Part shown: positions 38,880-48,269 of the stretch, in pieces
Numbering within the stretch: the stretch's first letter is position 1
Layout of the letters: every line of letters starts with the position of its first letter
Source: JBEKIK01 sp963838495
GTDB taxonomy: Bacteria; Planctomycetota; Planctomycetia; Pirellulales; Thermoguttaceae
Direction: 5' to 3'
Length of the DNA: 64,000 bases
Assembly (NCBI GenBank): GCA_963838495.1
Contig: CAWIRC010000001.1
Location: 2,170,001 to 2,234,000, forward strand
Made by a program: the position numbers and the translations under genes
The notes under the pieces: generated by a model
Seen by the model: the letters and a program-made list of their open reading frames with translations, nothing else
Databases searched by the model: none
Told to the model about the DNA's origin: nothing

Positions 38880-39587
38880 TCAGTTCTTTGTCTTGTTCTC
38901 TTGTGAATTATCGACCCCGTTGACCGCCGGCAGTTCACCGCGCTGGAAATACGGCTCCAGCACCTGGTGCAAATTCACCCTCGCGCGCGACAGCAGCGAC
39001 TTTACCGCCTGCGTCGATAGCTTCATGGTTTCGGCAATATCGGCGTAACTCATGTTTTCAAATTTGTTCAAAAGCACGGCCAGGCGCTGCCGATCGTTGA
39101 GCGATTCCACCGCCGCCCGCACAACGTCGCGGATTTCGGCCTTGGCCAACTGCCGGGCAGGCATCTGCCCCGTGCTGGCCTGCAACATCACGTCCAGAGG
39201 CGTGACGCCCATGGCCCCGCTCTCCAGCGGCGCCAGCGTCAACTCCGGTCGCCGATTCCGCGTCCTCAATGCATTTGCGGCCACATGATGAGCAATTGTA
39301 AAAAGCCACGTGGCAAACTTCGCCCCAGGCGCGTAGCTCTTTCGCGAACGATACACCCGCATAAACACTTCCTGCGCCAAGTCTTCCGCCTGGTCCGCGT
39401 CGCCGACCAGGTGCCTGAGTATCGTCACCAGCCGCGCCTGATAGCGCAGCACCAACTCCTCGAACGCCGCGGCGTTGTCGTCGCGGACCTCGAGCATCAA
39501 TCGGACCTCCGGGTCCAAGGCATATTTGCGGGCGGACGATTCGCTAACGATCAAGGCTGCTCGCCTTCCGGCGGAGATCGACCCCAC
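38880..39587 (-). CDS. ECF-type RNA polymerase sigma factor
   Basis: Region 2 is visible as FEELVLRYQARLVTILRHLV, then AEDLAQEVFMRVYRSRKSY and FATWLFTIAHHVAANALR. Region 4 is visible as LNDRQRLAVLLNKFENMSYA and DIAETMKLSTQAVKSLLSRA. Total length of 235 residues is typical. Region 4 would contact the -35 box. The gene directly downstream encodes the anti-sigma-like membrane protein, so the pair probably controls an envelope or stress regulon. A nearer start (codon for MLEVRDDN) is possible but would trim the N-terminus of region 2. Confidence 0.93.
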   Translation of the reverse strand: MGSISAGRRAALIVSESSARKYALDPEVRLMLEVRDDNAAAFEELVLRYQARLVTILRHLVGDADQAEDLAQEVFMRVYRSRKSYAPGAKFATWLFTIAHHVAANALRTRNRRPELTLAPLESGAMGVTPLDVMLQASTGQMPARQLAKAEIRDVVRAAVESLNDRQRLAVLLNKFENMSYADIAETMKLSTQAVKSLLSRARVNLHQVLEPYFQRGELPAVNGVDNSQENKTKN

Positions 39588-40029
39588 CTAATGGGTGGAA
39601 TATGTGGGTGATTGCTGCGTTTTTCTACGGATTTTAAAATCCCGGCGGGTAATCGCGGCCTTCTGTCCGACTTTCCAGTCGGAATACTGGCCCGAGTACA
39701 TGGGATAAATTTTATCCCATTGTCAGCGCCGCGACCACCCACCGGGCCGATCTCCCTTGGTCTATGTAATTATTAAACCCCTTGCCCGCCTATTGGTTTC
39801 GATATGCAACCGCTTGCCCTTCTGCCATTGCTTATAAACCGCTTGCGATTTTAGCTGCAACTTATAAACCGCTTGCGGTTTCGCCTCCACCCCTGGGTCC
39901 TTTGCATGCATAACTCGCAGTAAAAAATGGCAAAACACGCAACCAGTTGTGGTTGTTCAATTTGCAATTTGAAATTTGCATTAAAAAAAGATGTGGCTCA
40001 AATTGCTCTTACATACTAGTCCAAAAGTA
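39588..40029. other. Spacer with short repeats
   Basis: No gene is supported. It contains two copies of TTATAAACCGCTTGCG (39831-39880), a palindromic unit (ACCGCTTGCGGT) also found at 47998, 52962 and 58188, and a TTTGCAATTTGAAATTTGCA tract at 39960-39980. Confidence 0.55.
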
Positions 40030-41058
40030 CTACCCCTTCCCGCGCCGCAACTGCCCGCAGGCCGCCTGGATCCGCTCCCCCTTGCGATACCGAACGCTCG
40101 CCTCCAACCCCCCATGGGTTAAAATCTCCATAAACTCGGCCGTAACACCCGGTGCTGGCGTGCGGTATGGCAAATCCGGCACGGGATTGTAGGGAATCAG
40201 GTTCACCAACGCCGGCCGACCGCGCAAAAACCTCACCAGCTCCCGGGCGTGCTCCGGCTGATCGTTGATGCCCGCCAATAGCACGTATTCATACGTCACC
40301 CTCCGCCCGGTACGCTCGAAATATTCGTCCGCCGCCGCCAGAATCGCCTCCATGCCTATCGAGCGATTGGCCGGCACCAATCGATTGCGGATTTCATCAT
40401 TCGGCGCGTGCAACGAAACAGCCAAATGATACTGACAATCCATTTCGGCCAGCCGGCGGATCCCCTTGGGCAATCCCACCGTGGAAATAGTCACCCGGCG
40501 GACCCCTATCCCCAGCCCATCCTTGCCCGTCGCCGCGGCCAGGGCCGGCATCAGGGCCTCCAGGTTCAAAAGCGGCTCGCCCATCCCCATCACCACGATG
40601 TTGCTCAGCCGCTCGTCTGCCGCAAGCAGCCTTTGCAATTGCAGCAATTGCTCGATAATTTCGCCGCTCGAAAGATTCCGCGCCGCGCCCTCCAAGCCGC
40701 TCGCGCAAAACACGCATCCCATCGCGCAGCCGACCTGCGAACTGATGCACGCCGTTGAGTGCCCCCGGTCGTCCCGAAGCAGCACGCATTCGATCGCTTC
40801 CCCGTCGCCGAGTTTCAGAAGCAGTTTTTCCGCCCCGTCCTCCGCCTTTTGATGCGCCGCGATCTGCGTGGAGAAAATCCTGAAATCCGCGCTCAGCCGC
40901 TCCCGAACTTCCAGCGGCAGATCAGTCATCTCCGAAAAATCCCCCGCCCTTTTCTTGAACACCCACTTCCGCACCTGCCGCGCCCGATACGCCGGAAATC
41001 CACGGTCTTCAAACCATTTTTTTAGTTGTTCGGGTGTTTGATCCAGAAGGTGCAGCAT
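40030..41058 (-). CDS. rlmN: 23S rRNA (adenine-2503-C2)-methyltransferase RlmN
   Basis: The radical SAM motif CAMGCVFCASG (C-x3-C-x2-C) and the blocks SSQVGCAMGC, NIVVMGMGEPLLNLEAL, ISTVGLPKGIRRLAEM, LAVSLHAPNDEIRNRLVPAN and NLIPYNPVP identify RlmN. It methylates A2503 of 23S rRNA and A37 of some tRNAs. The start chosen is MLHLLDQTPEQLKKW at 41058; an upstream ATG at 41097 adds 13 unconserved residues. Length of 342 residues is typical. The catalytic C-terminal Cys lies in SVRYRKGERIQAACGQLR. Confidence 0.96.
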   Translation of the reverse strand: MLHLLDQTPEQLKKWFEDRGFPAYRARQVRKWVFKKRAGDFSEMTDLPLEVRERLSADFRIFSTQIAAHQKAEDGAEKLLLKLGDGEAIECVLLRDDRGHSTACISSQVGCAMGCVFCASGLEGAARNLSSGEIIEQLLQLQRLLAADERLSNIVVMGMGEPLLNLEALMPALAAATGKDGLGIGVRRVTISTVGLPKGIRRLAEMDCQYHLAVSLHAPNDEIRNRLVPANRSIGMEAILAAADEYFERTGRRVTYEYVLLAGINDQPEHARELVRFLRGRPALVNLIPYNPVPDLPYRTPAPGVTAEFMEILTHGGLEASVRYRKGERIQAACGQLRRGKG

Positions 41059-41106
41059 AAAATATCTTTTATGGTACCATATTTTATATCTTCTCAAAAT
41101 CAGACA

Positions 41107-41703
41107 TTAGGAATTACAAGGTGCATTTATGAATTGGTGACGATCTCTAGGTAGCCCTGTTACACCTGGTTCATAATTTTTCTTAAGCCATTCTATGAAT
41201 CCTACCACTAGGCTTTCTTGATGCTTACATTTACATCCTTGCCGATTCCAGATCAGTTTTGTGAGATCCGATGGAATCTCAACAGCCTTCTCCCCAAAGT
41301 AGTAATATTGAGTAGCCACATATACGTAAGGATGTTTCGTATCCTTTTTTCTTTCCTCGGGTTTGTTGTGATATGGAACCGGAACTTGCCGCCACGTATT
41401 ATCATCTGCAAGAAAATATATGTTGTCCCCGCATCTACATCTCCAATCATTTGAAACACTAGGCTTTTTGGATTCAAACCGTTTATCATTAAAGTATTTA
41501 TCGAAATGAAGTCTCTCTGCCACCTTCATGGCATACACCAACTTATTGCCACATGATCGGGTTTGTGTTCCCATAATCCAATCATCTGGATCTAAGTTGA
41601 TTCCCTGGTGATTAGGCGTACAAAGAGCAAATGTGCAGAATCCCCAGAAAGGATTGGGTGCAATACCAGAATCACGCCTTACAATGTACGAACAAATCTT
41701 CAT
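41107..41703 (-). CDS. Nmad2-type nucleotide-modification-associated domain protein
   Basis: The 198-residue protein has the features I associate with Nmad2 (nucleotide modification associated domain 2): MKICSYIVRRDSGIAPNPFW, FALCTPNHQGINLDPDDWIM, KLVYAMKVAERLHFDKYFND and later DNIYFLADDNTWRQVPVP. This family was defined by association with DNA-base hypermodification genes; the reaction is unknown. Four cysteine pairs (CRCG, CKCKH) could bind metal. The gene is markedly richer in AT than its neighbours, which suggests acquisition. It lies 44 bases downstream of a nucleoside deoxyribosyltransferase-like gene on the same strand. Confidence 0.75.
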   Translation of the reverse strand: MKICSYIVRRDSGIAPNPFWGFCTFALCTPNHQGINLDPDDWIMGTQTRSCGNKLVYAMKVAERLHFDKYFNDKRFESKKPSVSNDWRCRCGDNIYFLADDNTWRQVPVPYHNKPEERKKDTKHPYVYVATQYYYFGEKAVEIPSDLTKLIWNRQGCKCKHQESLVVGFIEWLKKNYEPGVTGLPRDRHQFINAPCNS

Positions 41704-41747
41704 ATTTCATGCTCTAACTTTTTACTATTAGCGAAGATTAGCGGGAA

Positions 41748-42206
41748 TTAGTGTTCCCTTATTCCCTTTCCACTTTTTATAAAGTCCAGGATTTTCTTTC
41801 GCAGCGTTCCATTTGTTACCGCCGCTGCAAACTCCGCAATGTCGGCATATAAAATGTGGCTTAAGAATTTCACGGCCCAGTTGTGTTTCAGTGGGCTGAT
41901 GGAAACTACGACCGCGCCGTGCTGATATGCCTCCCACATCTCGATGGCCGTGCCCATCGAGGCCTCGGGCAGGTACGCCAAAAGTACGTCGATCTCCCGG
42001 CACATGAGATTATGCCGGAAAAACACCTCCCGCCCCGTCTCCGCTTTGTATTCCAGCGATTTTTTGTGACTGGCCCGGGGATCGTAAATCTCCGCTTCCG
42101 GAAAGGCCGTTTCCAGAAGCGAATGTATCCGCCCGCGATAGTCCTGGTCGTGAATCGCTGCCTTGGCATGGGAACCCTGCATTATCCCGGCAATGAAAAT
42201 TCGCAT
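41748..42206 (-). CDS. Nucleoside 2-deoxyribosyltransferase-like protein
   Basis: The 152-residue protein starts MRIFIAGIMQGSHAKAAIHD and has YRGRIHSLLETAFPEAEIYD, HNLMCREIDVLLAYLPEASM and GTAIEMWEAYQHGAVVVSIS. This is the Rossmann-like fold of nucleoside 2-deoxyribosyltransferases and relatives. In that family the Glu of GTAIEMWEA is the nucleophile and the Asp of EIDVLLAY binds the sugar. Members swap or cleave bases of (deoxy)nucleosides. It precedes the Nmad2 gene, so the two may act on the same modified nucleotide. Confidence 0.78.
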   Translation of the reverse strand: MRIFIAGIMQGSHAKAAIHDQDYRGRIHSLLETAFPEAEIYDPRASHKKSLEYKAETGREVFFRHNLMCREIDVLLAYLPEASMGTAIEMWEAYQHGAVVVSISPLKHNWAVKFLSHILYADIAEFAAAVTNGTLRKKILDFIKSGKGIREH

Positions 42207-42227
42207 AGTAAATAATTAATCTCCGCA

Positions 42228-42255
42228 AAGCCCACGGGTTGCAACCCGTGGGCTT
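42228..42255. repeat. Perfect palindrome upstream of the deoxyribosyltransferase gene
   Basis: The 28-base sequence starts AAGCCCACGGGTTGCA and ends ACCCGTGGGCTT. It is a perfect inverted repeat, nearly identical to the one at 29317-29344. Confidence 0.8.
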
Positions 42256-42381
42256 AAATCATGTTGCTGTCAATTTACTATCGAACCAATAGAATAACCC
42301 CTTGATTTCCGCAGGCAAGGGTGTGTGTGCGATTGCCGGTCGCGGCTTCATATCGGTTTAGGGCGACCGATGGTCGTGGTT

Positions 42382-42610
42382 TTATAAACCCCGGCCGCCG
42401 ATGAAGAAGAGGTTTTTTGCGACGTTAGTTCTCCCGTTGCCAGCGCCGCGCGTATGCCCAATATCTCCGGGAAAGACATCCGCATCGCCGAACGATCCGA
42501 GGTGCGCACTCGACAGCGGATCGAATATCTGCACGCGGTGATTCTTTGCGCCGGCGGCCAGGAGCAGCGGCGGCGGCCAGCATGAAAAAAGCCGGCAACA
42601 GGTTCCTCAT
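42382..42610 (-). pseudogene. Short secreted-protein remnant, frameshifted
   Basis: MRNLLPAFFMLAAAAA looks like a signal peptide. After a shift near 42560 another frame reads LLAAGAKNHRVQIFDPLSSA, then HLGSFGDADVFPGDIGHTRG, which resembles an NHL-propeller repeat (RVQIFD...GSFG). The frame ends at 42382. About 76 residues are too few for a propeller, so this is probably a fragment of a larger gene. It is weakly supported. Confidence 0.35.
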
Positions 42611-42857
42611 GGCATAATATATTCCCGACAACCCCTCTATGGAAGGTGCTTTCGGAAATTTTTCCACTAAAAAACATGGCTTTTATGCCTTCAAAAAGGT
42701 AACGATACCGCAAAACCCCACGGAGCGAATTCAAGTTCCACAAGACCTGCCGCATCGTTCGTCTGCTTACAGTTGATACAGAACTAGCATGAATCGATCC
42801 AATTGAGTATGATATCAAAGTGCAATCACCCACCTAACATGACTTCCGAGGTAGACT

Positions 42858-43157
42858 ATGGCTCGTAAGATCTTGAATCGTAAAGAGATACGCGAAGAGA
42901 ACGAGGCGGCCGAGCGATTGGAGGCCGAAAAGCCCGCCGCGGAAAAAAAGCCCCCCGCCAAACGAAAAAGCCGGGCCAAAGTGGCCAAGGAAGTCCGCCT
43001 AAAGGCCTTTTGGGGCGTTTTTAATCAATCCCTCCGTCGCATCGCCGTCTTCGAGTACAGCCAGCGCCATGAGGCACAAAAAAAGGCCCAAGACCTGAGC
43101 GAATCCCAAAAATCCCCACACTTCGTCCAACTCGTCAAGGAAGTCATCGAAGAGTAA
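42858..43157 (+). CDS. Small basic conserved protein of unknown function
   Basis: The 99-residue protein has a charged, Lys/Glu/Ala-rich N-terminal half (AEKKPPAKRKSRAKVAKEVR). A more conserved-looking half follows: LKAFWGVFNQSLRRIAVFEY, SQRHEAQKKAQDL and PHFVQLVKEVIEE. I recall similar proteins in other planctomycetes but no function. It could bind nucleic acid through the basic part. It is transcribed alone. Confidence 0.7.
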   Translation: MARKILNRKEIREENEAAERLEAEKPAAEKKPPAKRKSRAKVAKEVRLKAFWGVFNQSLRRIAVFEYSQRHEAQKKAQDLSESQKSPHFVQLVKEVIEE

Positions 43158-43267
43158 TTATATTTTCGCTTTTATCCTCTTCATTTAGCCCCCGCTGAAC
43201 ACACCGAGAGCCCGCGTTAGATCTTTATTCTTTTCTGCCAACCGGAGCGACGGTCTCTTTTCCATGC

Positions 43268-44369
43268 CTATGGTTTTCCCGCCAGCGGCGGCAGCCATGT
43301 GCAAAGATAATACGCCCTGGGCGTGGCCAGATCCAGCATCGCCGCCAAATCCATATTCCCCGCCTTTACCGACTGGGCGCCAAAGAGCAGATTCGCCAGG
43401 CTGGGCTCGGGCTTGTATCTCACCACCTTTACGTCGTCTTTATCAAGATGCGCCAGACTCAATCGCCCGATCAACCGCGTCATCTATAAACCCGATCTTG
43501 TCGATCAGCCCGTTCTTCTCGGCCTGCTCCGACGTAAAAACCTGGCCCGTGGCCAATTTATCCAGCGCCGCCGGGTCCTGCTTGAACTTCGGCCGCCCGG
43601 ATTTGATCACGTCCTTGAATCGGGTAAATCCTTCATTGATCAGCCCCTGAAAAATCTTGCGTTCCTCCTCGGTCATGGGCCGGGTCATGCTCCCCATCTC
43701 CTTCAGCGGATGGCTGGCGATACTGTCGTCGGCCACGCCTATCTCTTTCATCAACCCGGTAATGTTGTAATGCGGAATCACCACGCCGATCGAACCCGTC
43801 CAGGTGGTCGGCTCGGCAAAGATCGTATCCGGCGTATCGCCCACGGCCATCGAGGCGTAATAACCCCCGCTGGCCGCGATCCCGCCCATGCTCACCACGA
43901 TCGGTATGTTCGTCTTTTTGGCCACCTCGCAAAGATGGTGATATATGTAATCGCTCCCGGATATTGTGCCGCCGGGCGAATTTATCCGCACCACCAACGC
44001 CTTCAAATGCCCGTCCTTGGCGTCTTTCAGGGCGTGCTCGACTTGCTGCTTGAAAAATCCCTCGCCCGATAAAATCACCCCGTCAATCGAAAGAATCGCC
44101 ACCTTGTCGATCGCGAAGTGCTGATGCGAAAAAAACTTCTCCTGCACCCGGCCGTCCTCATCCATGGCGCTGTGCCACGCCATTGCCAATAACGAGAGAA
44201 ATAGAAAATTCAAAAAAAGCGAGCCTATGAATATCAGCACGAAAAAGACCGAAACAATCCGGGAAAATATCGAGCGTTTTCGCGGCTGATATACAATCGT
44301 CGGCGGTTGTATAACCGTAGCCATAACAGGTTGTCCAACAGCACCTTCGGGATGGGGTATAGTTTCCAT
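43268..44369 (-). CDS. sppA: Signal peptide peptidase SppA, S49 family
   Basis: After a cytoplasmic N-terminus (about 35 residues) and one membrane segment (IFSRIVSVFFVLIFIGSLFL), the S49 domain shows VAILSIDGVILSG, VVRINSPGGTISGSDYIYHH and IPIVVSMGGIAASGGYYASM. The last holds the nucleophile Ser; the general-base Lys lies downstream in the family. SppA degrades leftover signal peptides in the membrane. Near 43475 the frame breaks after GFIDDAVDRAIE and continues as LAHLDKDDVKVVRYKPEPSL ... LCTWLPPLAGKP, ending at 43268. This gives about 367 residues and a complete family C-terminus, so the break is probably a sequencing indel. Confidence 0.92.
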
Positions 44370-44559
44370 TTTTTACTCCTCGTATATCAAGACGTGCTAT
44401 TGTACCCCACTTTCGTGCCTTGACAATGACCGCCGCCTTTAAAGTTCAATACTATGTGCCCCTGGTGTTGCCACAAAGAGCATTCTCGCGGTAAGCTAGT
44501 GATCCAATACACTCAATTGCCTGTACGCTGTGGGAATCGCGTCATAATTGAAAGCATGT

Positions 44560-44590
44560 AGAGTGCGTGAAACGCACCGCAACCCATCAG
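44560..44590. repeat. Dispersed GTGCGTGAAACGCAC repeat
   Basis: AGAGTGCGTGAAACGCACCG with CAACCCATCAG is a second copy of the repeat at 37174. It lies immediately before the ribosome-binding site of the next gene. Confidence 0.6.
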
Positions 44591-44608
44591 TCCTGAAAGG
44601 AGCCAAGT

Positions 44609-45358
44609 GTGTTTGTTGCCGCGACAAGCCGATGTTTCCCCGAATTGCCCTTGGATGCAGCTTTAATGCAGCTCGCCGATCTGGAATACACCTGCGTGGA
44701 ACTCATGATCCACGAGTCGGGCGGGCACATGCGCCCCTCGGCCGTGCTTGACGATCCGGAGCGGGCCATAACCCTCTGCCGCCAAACCCATCGCTTGACT
44801 CCCATCGCCTTCAGCATCGACATCGAAGCCCCCGAACCCCTCTACTATCACCAGTTCGCCGCCTGCTCCAAGTTGGCCAAGGCCGTTAAAGTTGTCACCA
44901 TTACCGTCCGCTCCGCCGAGTTGGGCACGCCCTTTAACGCCGAAGTCGAACGGCTCCGCGAACTGACCGCCATTGCCTCACAGGACGGCATTCGCATCGG
45001 ACTTCTAACCGAGGGCGGCCGCATGACACAAGACCCCGACACCGCCATCGTGCTCTGCGACAACGTCAAAGGCCTGGGCATCACCCTCGATCCCAGCCAT
45101 TACGTCTACGGCCCCCACGCCCGGGAAAATTATGAACACATCATGAAATACGTCTACCACGTCCGACTCCGCGACACCAACAAATCCCAGTTGCAGGTCC
45201 GCGTGGGCCAAGGCGCAGTGGAATACGGGCGCCTGGTCAACCAACTCCACAAGGTCCGCTACGATCGCGCCCTGTGCGTCAACATCGCCCCCCTGCCCGA
45301 CGTCGATCACCTCGCCGAAATGCGCAAAATGCGCCTCCTCCTCGAAAGCCTGCTGTGA
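44609..45358 (+). CDS. Sugar phosphate isomerase/epimerase-like TIM-barrel protein
   Basis: The GTG start at 44609 follows an AAAGGAG site by 7 bases. The 249-residue protein has the xylose-isomerase-like TIM barrel pattern: LADLEYTCVELMIHESGGHM, KVVTITVRSAELGTP, GIRIGLLTEGGRMTQDPDTA, KGLGITLDPSHYVYGP and YVYHVRLRDT. Metal-ligand positions are plausible at E (LMIHE), E (LLTEG), D/H (DPSHY) and H (YVYHVRLRD). Family members isomerise or epimerise sugars and inositols. The substrate is not predictable. It is a single gene. Confidence 0.82.
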   Translation: MFVAATSRCFPELPLDAALMQLADLEYTCVELMIHESGGHMRPSAVLDDPERAITLCRQTHRLTPIAFSIDIEAPEPLYYHQFAACSKLAKAVKVVTITVRSAELGTPFNAEVERLRELTAIASQDGIRIGLLTEGGRMTQDPDTAIVLCDNVKGLGITLDPSHYVYGPHARENYEHIMKYVYHVRLRDTNKSQLQVRVGQGAVEYGRLVNQLHKVRYDRALCVNIAPLPDVDHLAEMRKMRLLLESLL

Positions 45359-45461
45359 CATAAAGCCGCAACGGGCACCATGCGCAGCATGGCCGGCCGC
45401 GTATTTCCCTGGTTCCCACGCTCCGCGTGGGAATCCCCCTCATCCCTTCATCTCTCATCCC

Positions 45462-47857
45462 TCAAAACTTCCCCCGCACCACCTCGCCGCCGTTGCGGGA
45501 AAACAGACCCTTTAAAATTTCAGAATCGATCCCCGTGGAAAGCGGGTGCACCGATCCATCGGCAAAAGCCGCCAGGAAAACACTTGGATGCAGCCCCGTC
45601 AGGCCCTTTAGCGGATTGTCGCTGTCCACCTCGAAATCGTCCGGCTTGGTCCATATAACCGCCTTTTCATCCGACGCCTCGACCAGCGCTATGGTAAACG
45701 CCGTGCCGTCGGTAATGTCGGCCATGCGAACGCCCTGGTTGCCCGGAAACACCGTGTTAGCGGCCCGGATCGTGAGGTAATTGGTCTTGCCCTCGCCCGA
45801 GAGGCTGTTGGGGCTCCTATATTCCGGCGGCATCTTGGCGATGAGTTTTTTATTGTGCTCGCTGTCCCAGGGCTCGTCCAAATGAAATTCCTTGTATAAA
45901 TCTTCATGTTCCAGATACGGCAAAATCAGCACCCGCCAACTCAATAGCGGCTTGCCTTCCTTGTCGGCCTTGAATGCCGGCGGAAATCTCTTGTTCGCAT
46001 CCTGATAATTGAGCATCGCCAGCATGATTTGCTTCATGTTGTTTATCGATTCCGCCCGCCGCGCCGCCTCGCGCCCCGCTTGTACGGCCGGCAGTATCAG
46101 GGCCGCCGCAATCGGCGACGACGCCGCGATGCCCAGCCCAGGCAGCGGCGCACGCTCGTCGATCTCAATCCCCGATTTCGTCCGCCGCACGCTGGAAACC
46201 AGCGGCGTCAAATGCGGAACGATCGCCTCTTGCGGCGGCAACATGGAGAGGTCCAGCTTGATCCCATGCGGCTGCAACAGGGCGGCAATCATGGGCAGGG
46301 CGGGATATATCTGCTTGATTGTATCTTGAATGTTCCAATACAGAAGCGACGTCGGCCCGGCCCCGCCCGCGAACAACTTCGCAACCTCCGGCGATTGCCC
46401 CAGTGACTTGAATCCCGCCGTGGGAGATAGATAAGCCTCGATGCTTTGTGGCGATAAGGCGATAACCAGTTCCTTTTCCGTCAAGCACCAGCAAACTTGC
46501 CCGCCGGGCATGCCCGGCTGTTGCACACTGATTACATACGCTTCCTTTCCCGCAATCGCGGTCTTTTCCAGTTTCATCGGAAGCGGACTGTTTTTTGCGA
46601 CCTCCCCAAATTTGGCTTGAATCATGGGCATCAGTTTGGCAAAAGTCTTCGCCGCCTGATCGTGATCTTTCACTTGCACCAGGGCTACTACCTTCGGCAT
46701 GCCGCCCTCCACCGACGAATAATAATAAACATTGTCGCCCAGCGGCTTGAGGATTTCCTCGCCTATTTTCAATCCCAGTTGCGCTTCGGCCTGTTCGATG
46801 CCGTGATGCATGTCGGACGCCGCCTGCGGATCGGACTTTTCCACCATCGCAAGATAGCTGTTAAAAACGCCCAAAGGATTGATTTTCGCCGCCAGCGCCA
46901 TCCGGGCATCGGCCGGAATTGCCGCCAGGTCGTCGGCCGATAGCGGCTTGATCGACGCAAACCGCATCAATCCCTGCGGATCCCCGTCTATCGCAATCTG
47001 AATCCTGCTTATGTAATTGCTTTGATCCAATCCCGTCACCGTGGCGACATTGTTTACATTGCTTATCCCCAGGGCCTCCAGGATGACCGCCCCCTGCGGC
47101 CCGGCCGCCGGCACGAAGATTTTCAACAATCCCTTGACGTTCAAAAAGCCCACGGTCGATACCCGCTCCACCGGCAGATCGCGGCGGATTTTCGCCAACC
47201 ACTCGGGCGCATCTCCTCCCGCCCGCTTCAAGAGCGACTCCATCTCGCCCTCGCCCGCGGCGGCCACAAAAAAGTTCTTCTTGAACCCCCATACAACCGT
47301 CATATCGGTGCAGGCTTGAAGCTCTGCCATTTTTCGCCGCTGATCTCCAGCGTCTCGGTCTTTTGCCCGTGAAGCAGGAATCTTGTAATTTGCTCGATCC
47401 GGCCCTTGAATTTCTCCAGGTCGCCGCCCACTCTGAACGCCGCCCCGCCGCGTATATTCGGCCCGCCGGGCGATAATTGAATGTCGGAAATATAAACCGC
47501 CGCCGGATAGACGATGATTTGCGAAATCGCCTCCATCAGCTCTTTCGGATCATCAGATGATACGTCGGGAGGCAGTTGTGCATCGATTGCCCCAATCGCC
47601 TTGGCCTTGATCAAATCCACGACCTTCCCCACTGCCTTTTGCACCTCCGGCTCAGCCAGGAGCTGCTCCGTCTGGTTCTGGCTCTTCGCATCCGCCGCGG
47701 CCATGCCCGCGGACGACATATAGAACAAACATTCTTCCGGCGCTATTTTCGATAGCAGTTGCGTTTCCGGAAGCGGTGGCACACCCAATGGCAACCCCAA
47801 ACTTCCCAATAATACAAATAAAAATTTCCACGTAACTGGCGCCGCTGTTTGATACAT
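45462..47857 (-). CDS. DUF1559-type protein fused to a large DUF3352-like region
   Basis: The signal peptide (KFLFVLLGSLGLPLGVPPLP) is followed by about 500 residues resembling DUF3352-like proteins (APEECLFYMSSAGMAAAD, LLKRAGGDAPEWLAKIRRDL, AYVISVQQPGMPGGQVCWCL). The last 230 residues are a DUF1559 domain: LPAVQAGREAARRAESINNM, LLSWRVLILPYLEHEDLYKE, FHLDEPWDSEHNKKL and FLAAFADGSVHPLS. There is no prepilin-type N-terminus on the DUF1559 part. The frame breaks near 47320 (EKWQSFKP / ACTDMTVVWGF), probably an indel. Corrected length is about 798 residues. Function is unknown; it is probably an envelope protein. Confidence 0.82.
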
Positions 47858-48269
47858 TGCCGATCCCCTTAATTTAAAAAAACCGGGATATAATCAATCC
47901 GTAAATTCTGGAATCATAATAATATAATCATTCGGGTAATCAATACCCCCAACTCATAGGCCCCGATCGAATGCCGGATTTAATGCTTTCACGAAACCGC
48001 TTGCGGTTTCGCGCCGCGCATCCCCAGCTCGACTATCCGCCGCCCACTGCCCACTCTCTTCTTCAATTTGCAATCTGCAATTTGCATTTTCCAATTTGCA
48101 ATTACCCCTCTTGAACCCTGAACCCCGAACCCTTCCTATCTACCTACTACCTACCACATACTACCTACAAAAAATTCCACCGCCGCCTTCCGTCTCACAC
48201 CTGCATTCGTTACAATTGCCAAATAATTGATTTTCTTATTGCTCCAACCATCCGAATTCACATCAAACC
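47858..48269. other. Repeat-filled spacer between divergent genes
   Basis: No gene is seen. After an AT-rich stretch it holds GAAACCGCTTGCGGTTTCGC (47994-48013), a CCGCCCACTGCCCACTC unit, and the repeat run at 48047-48172. Confidence 0.6.
48047..48172. repeat. Run of several short-unit repeat families
   Basis: In order: CACTGCCCACTC, TTTGCAATCTGCAATTTGCA and variants, TTGAACCCTGAACCCCGAAC, then CTACCTACTACCTACCACAT and TACTACCTAC. Each recurs elsewhere in this window, in the same or inverted orientation (60655-60760, 61880-62000, 62810-62840). Confidence 0.85.

Noticed and set aside
39551..39742. Small minus-strand frame before the sigma factor gene
   Set aside because: It overlaps the sigma factor start and has no coding character; it is probably the promoter region.
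48047..48172. Short-unit repeats as a CRISPR array
   Set aside because: Units are 7-12 bases, degenerate and contiguous, without constant spacers; no cas gene is present.
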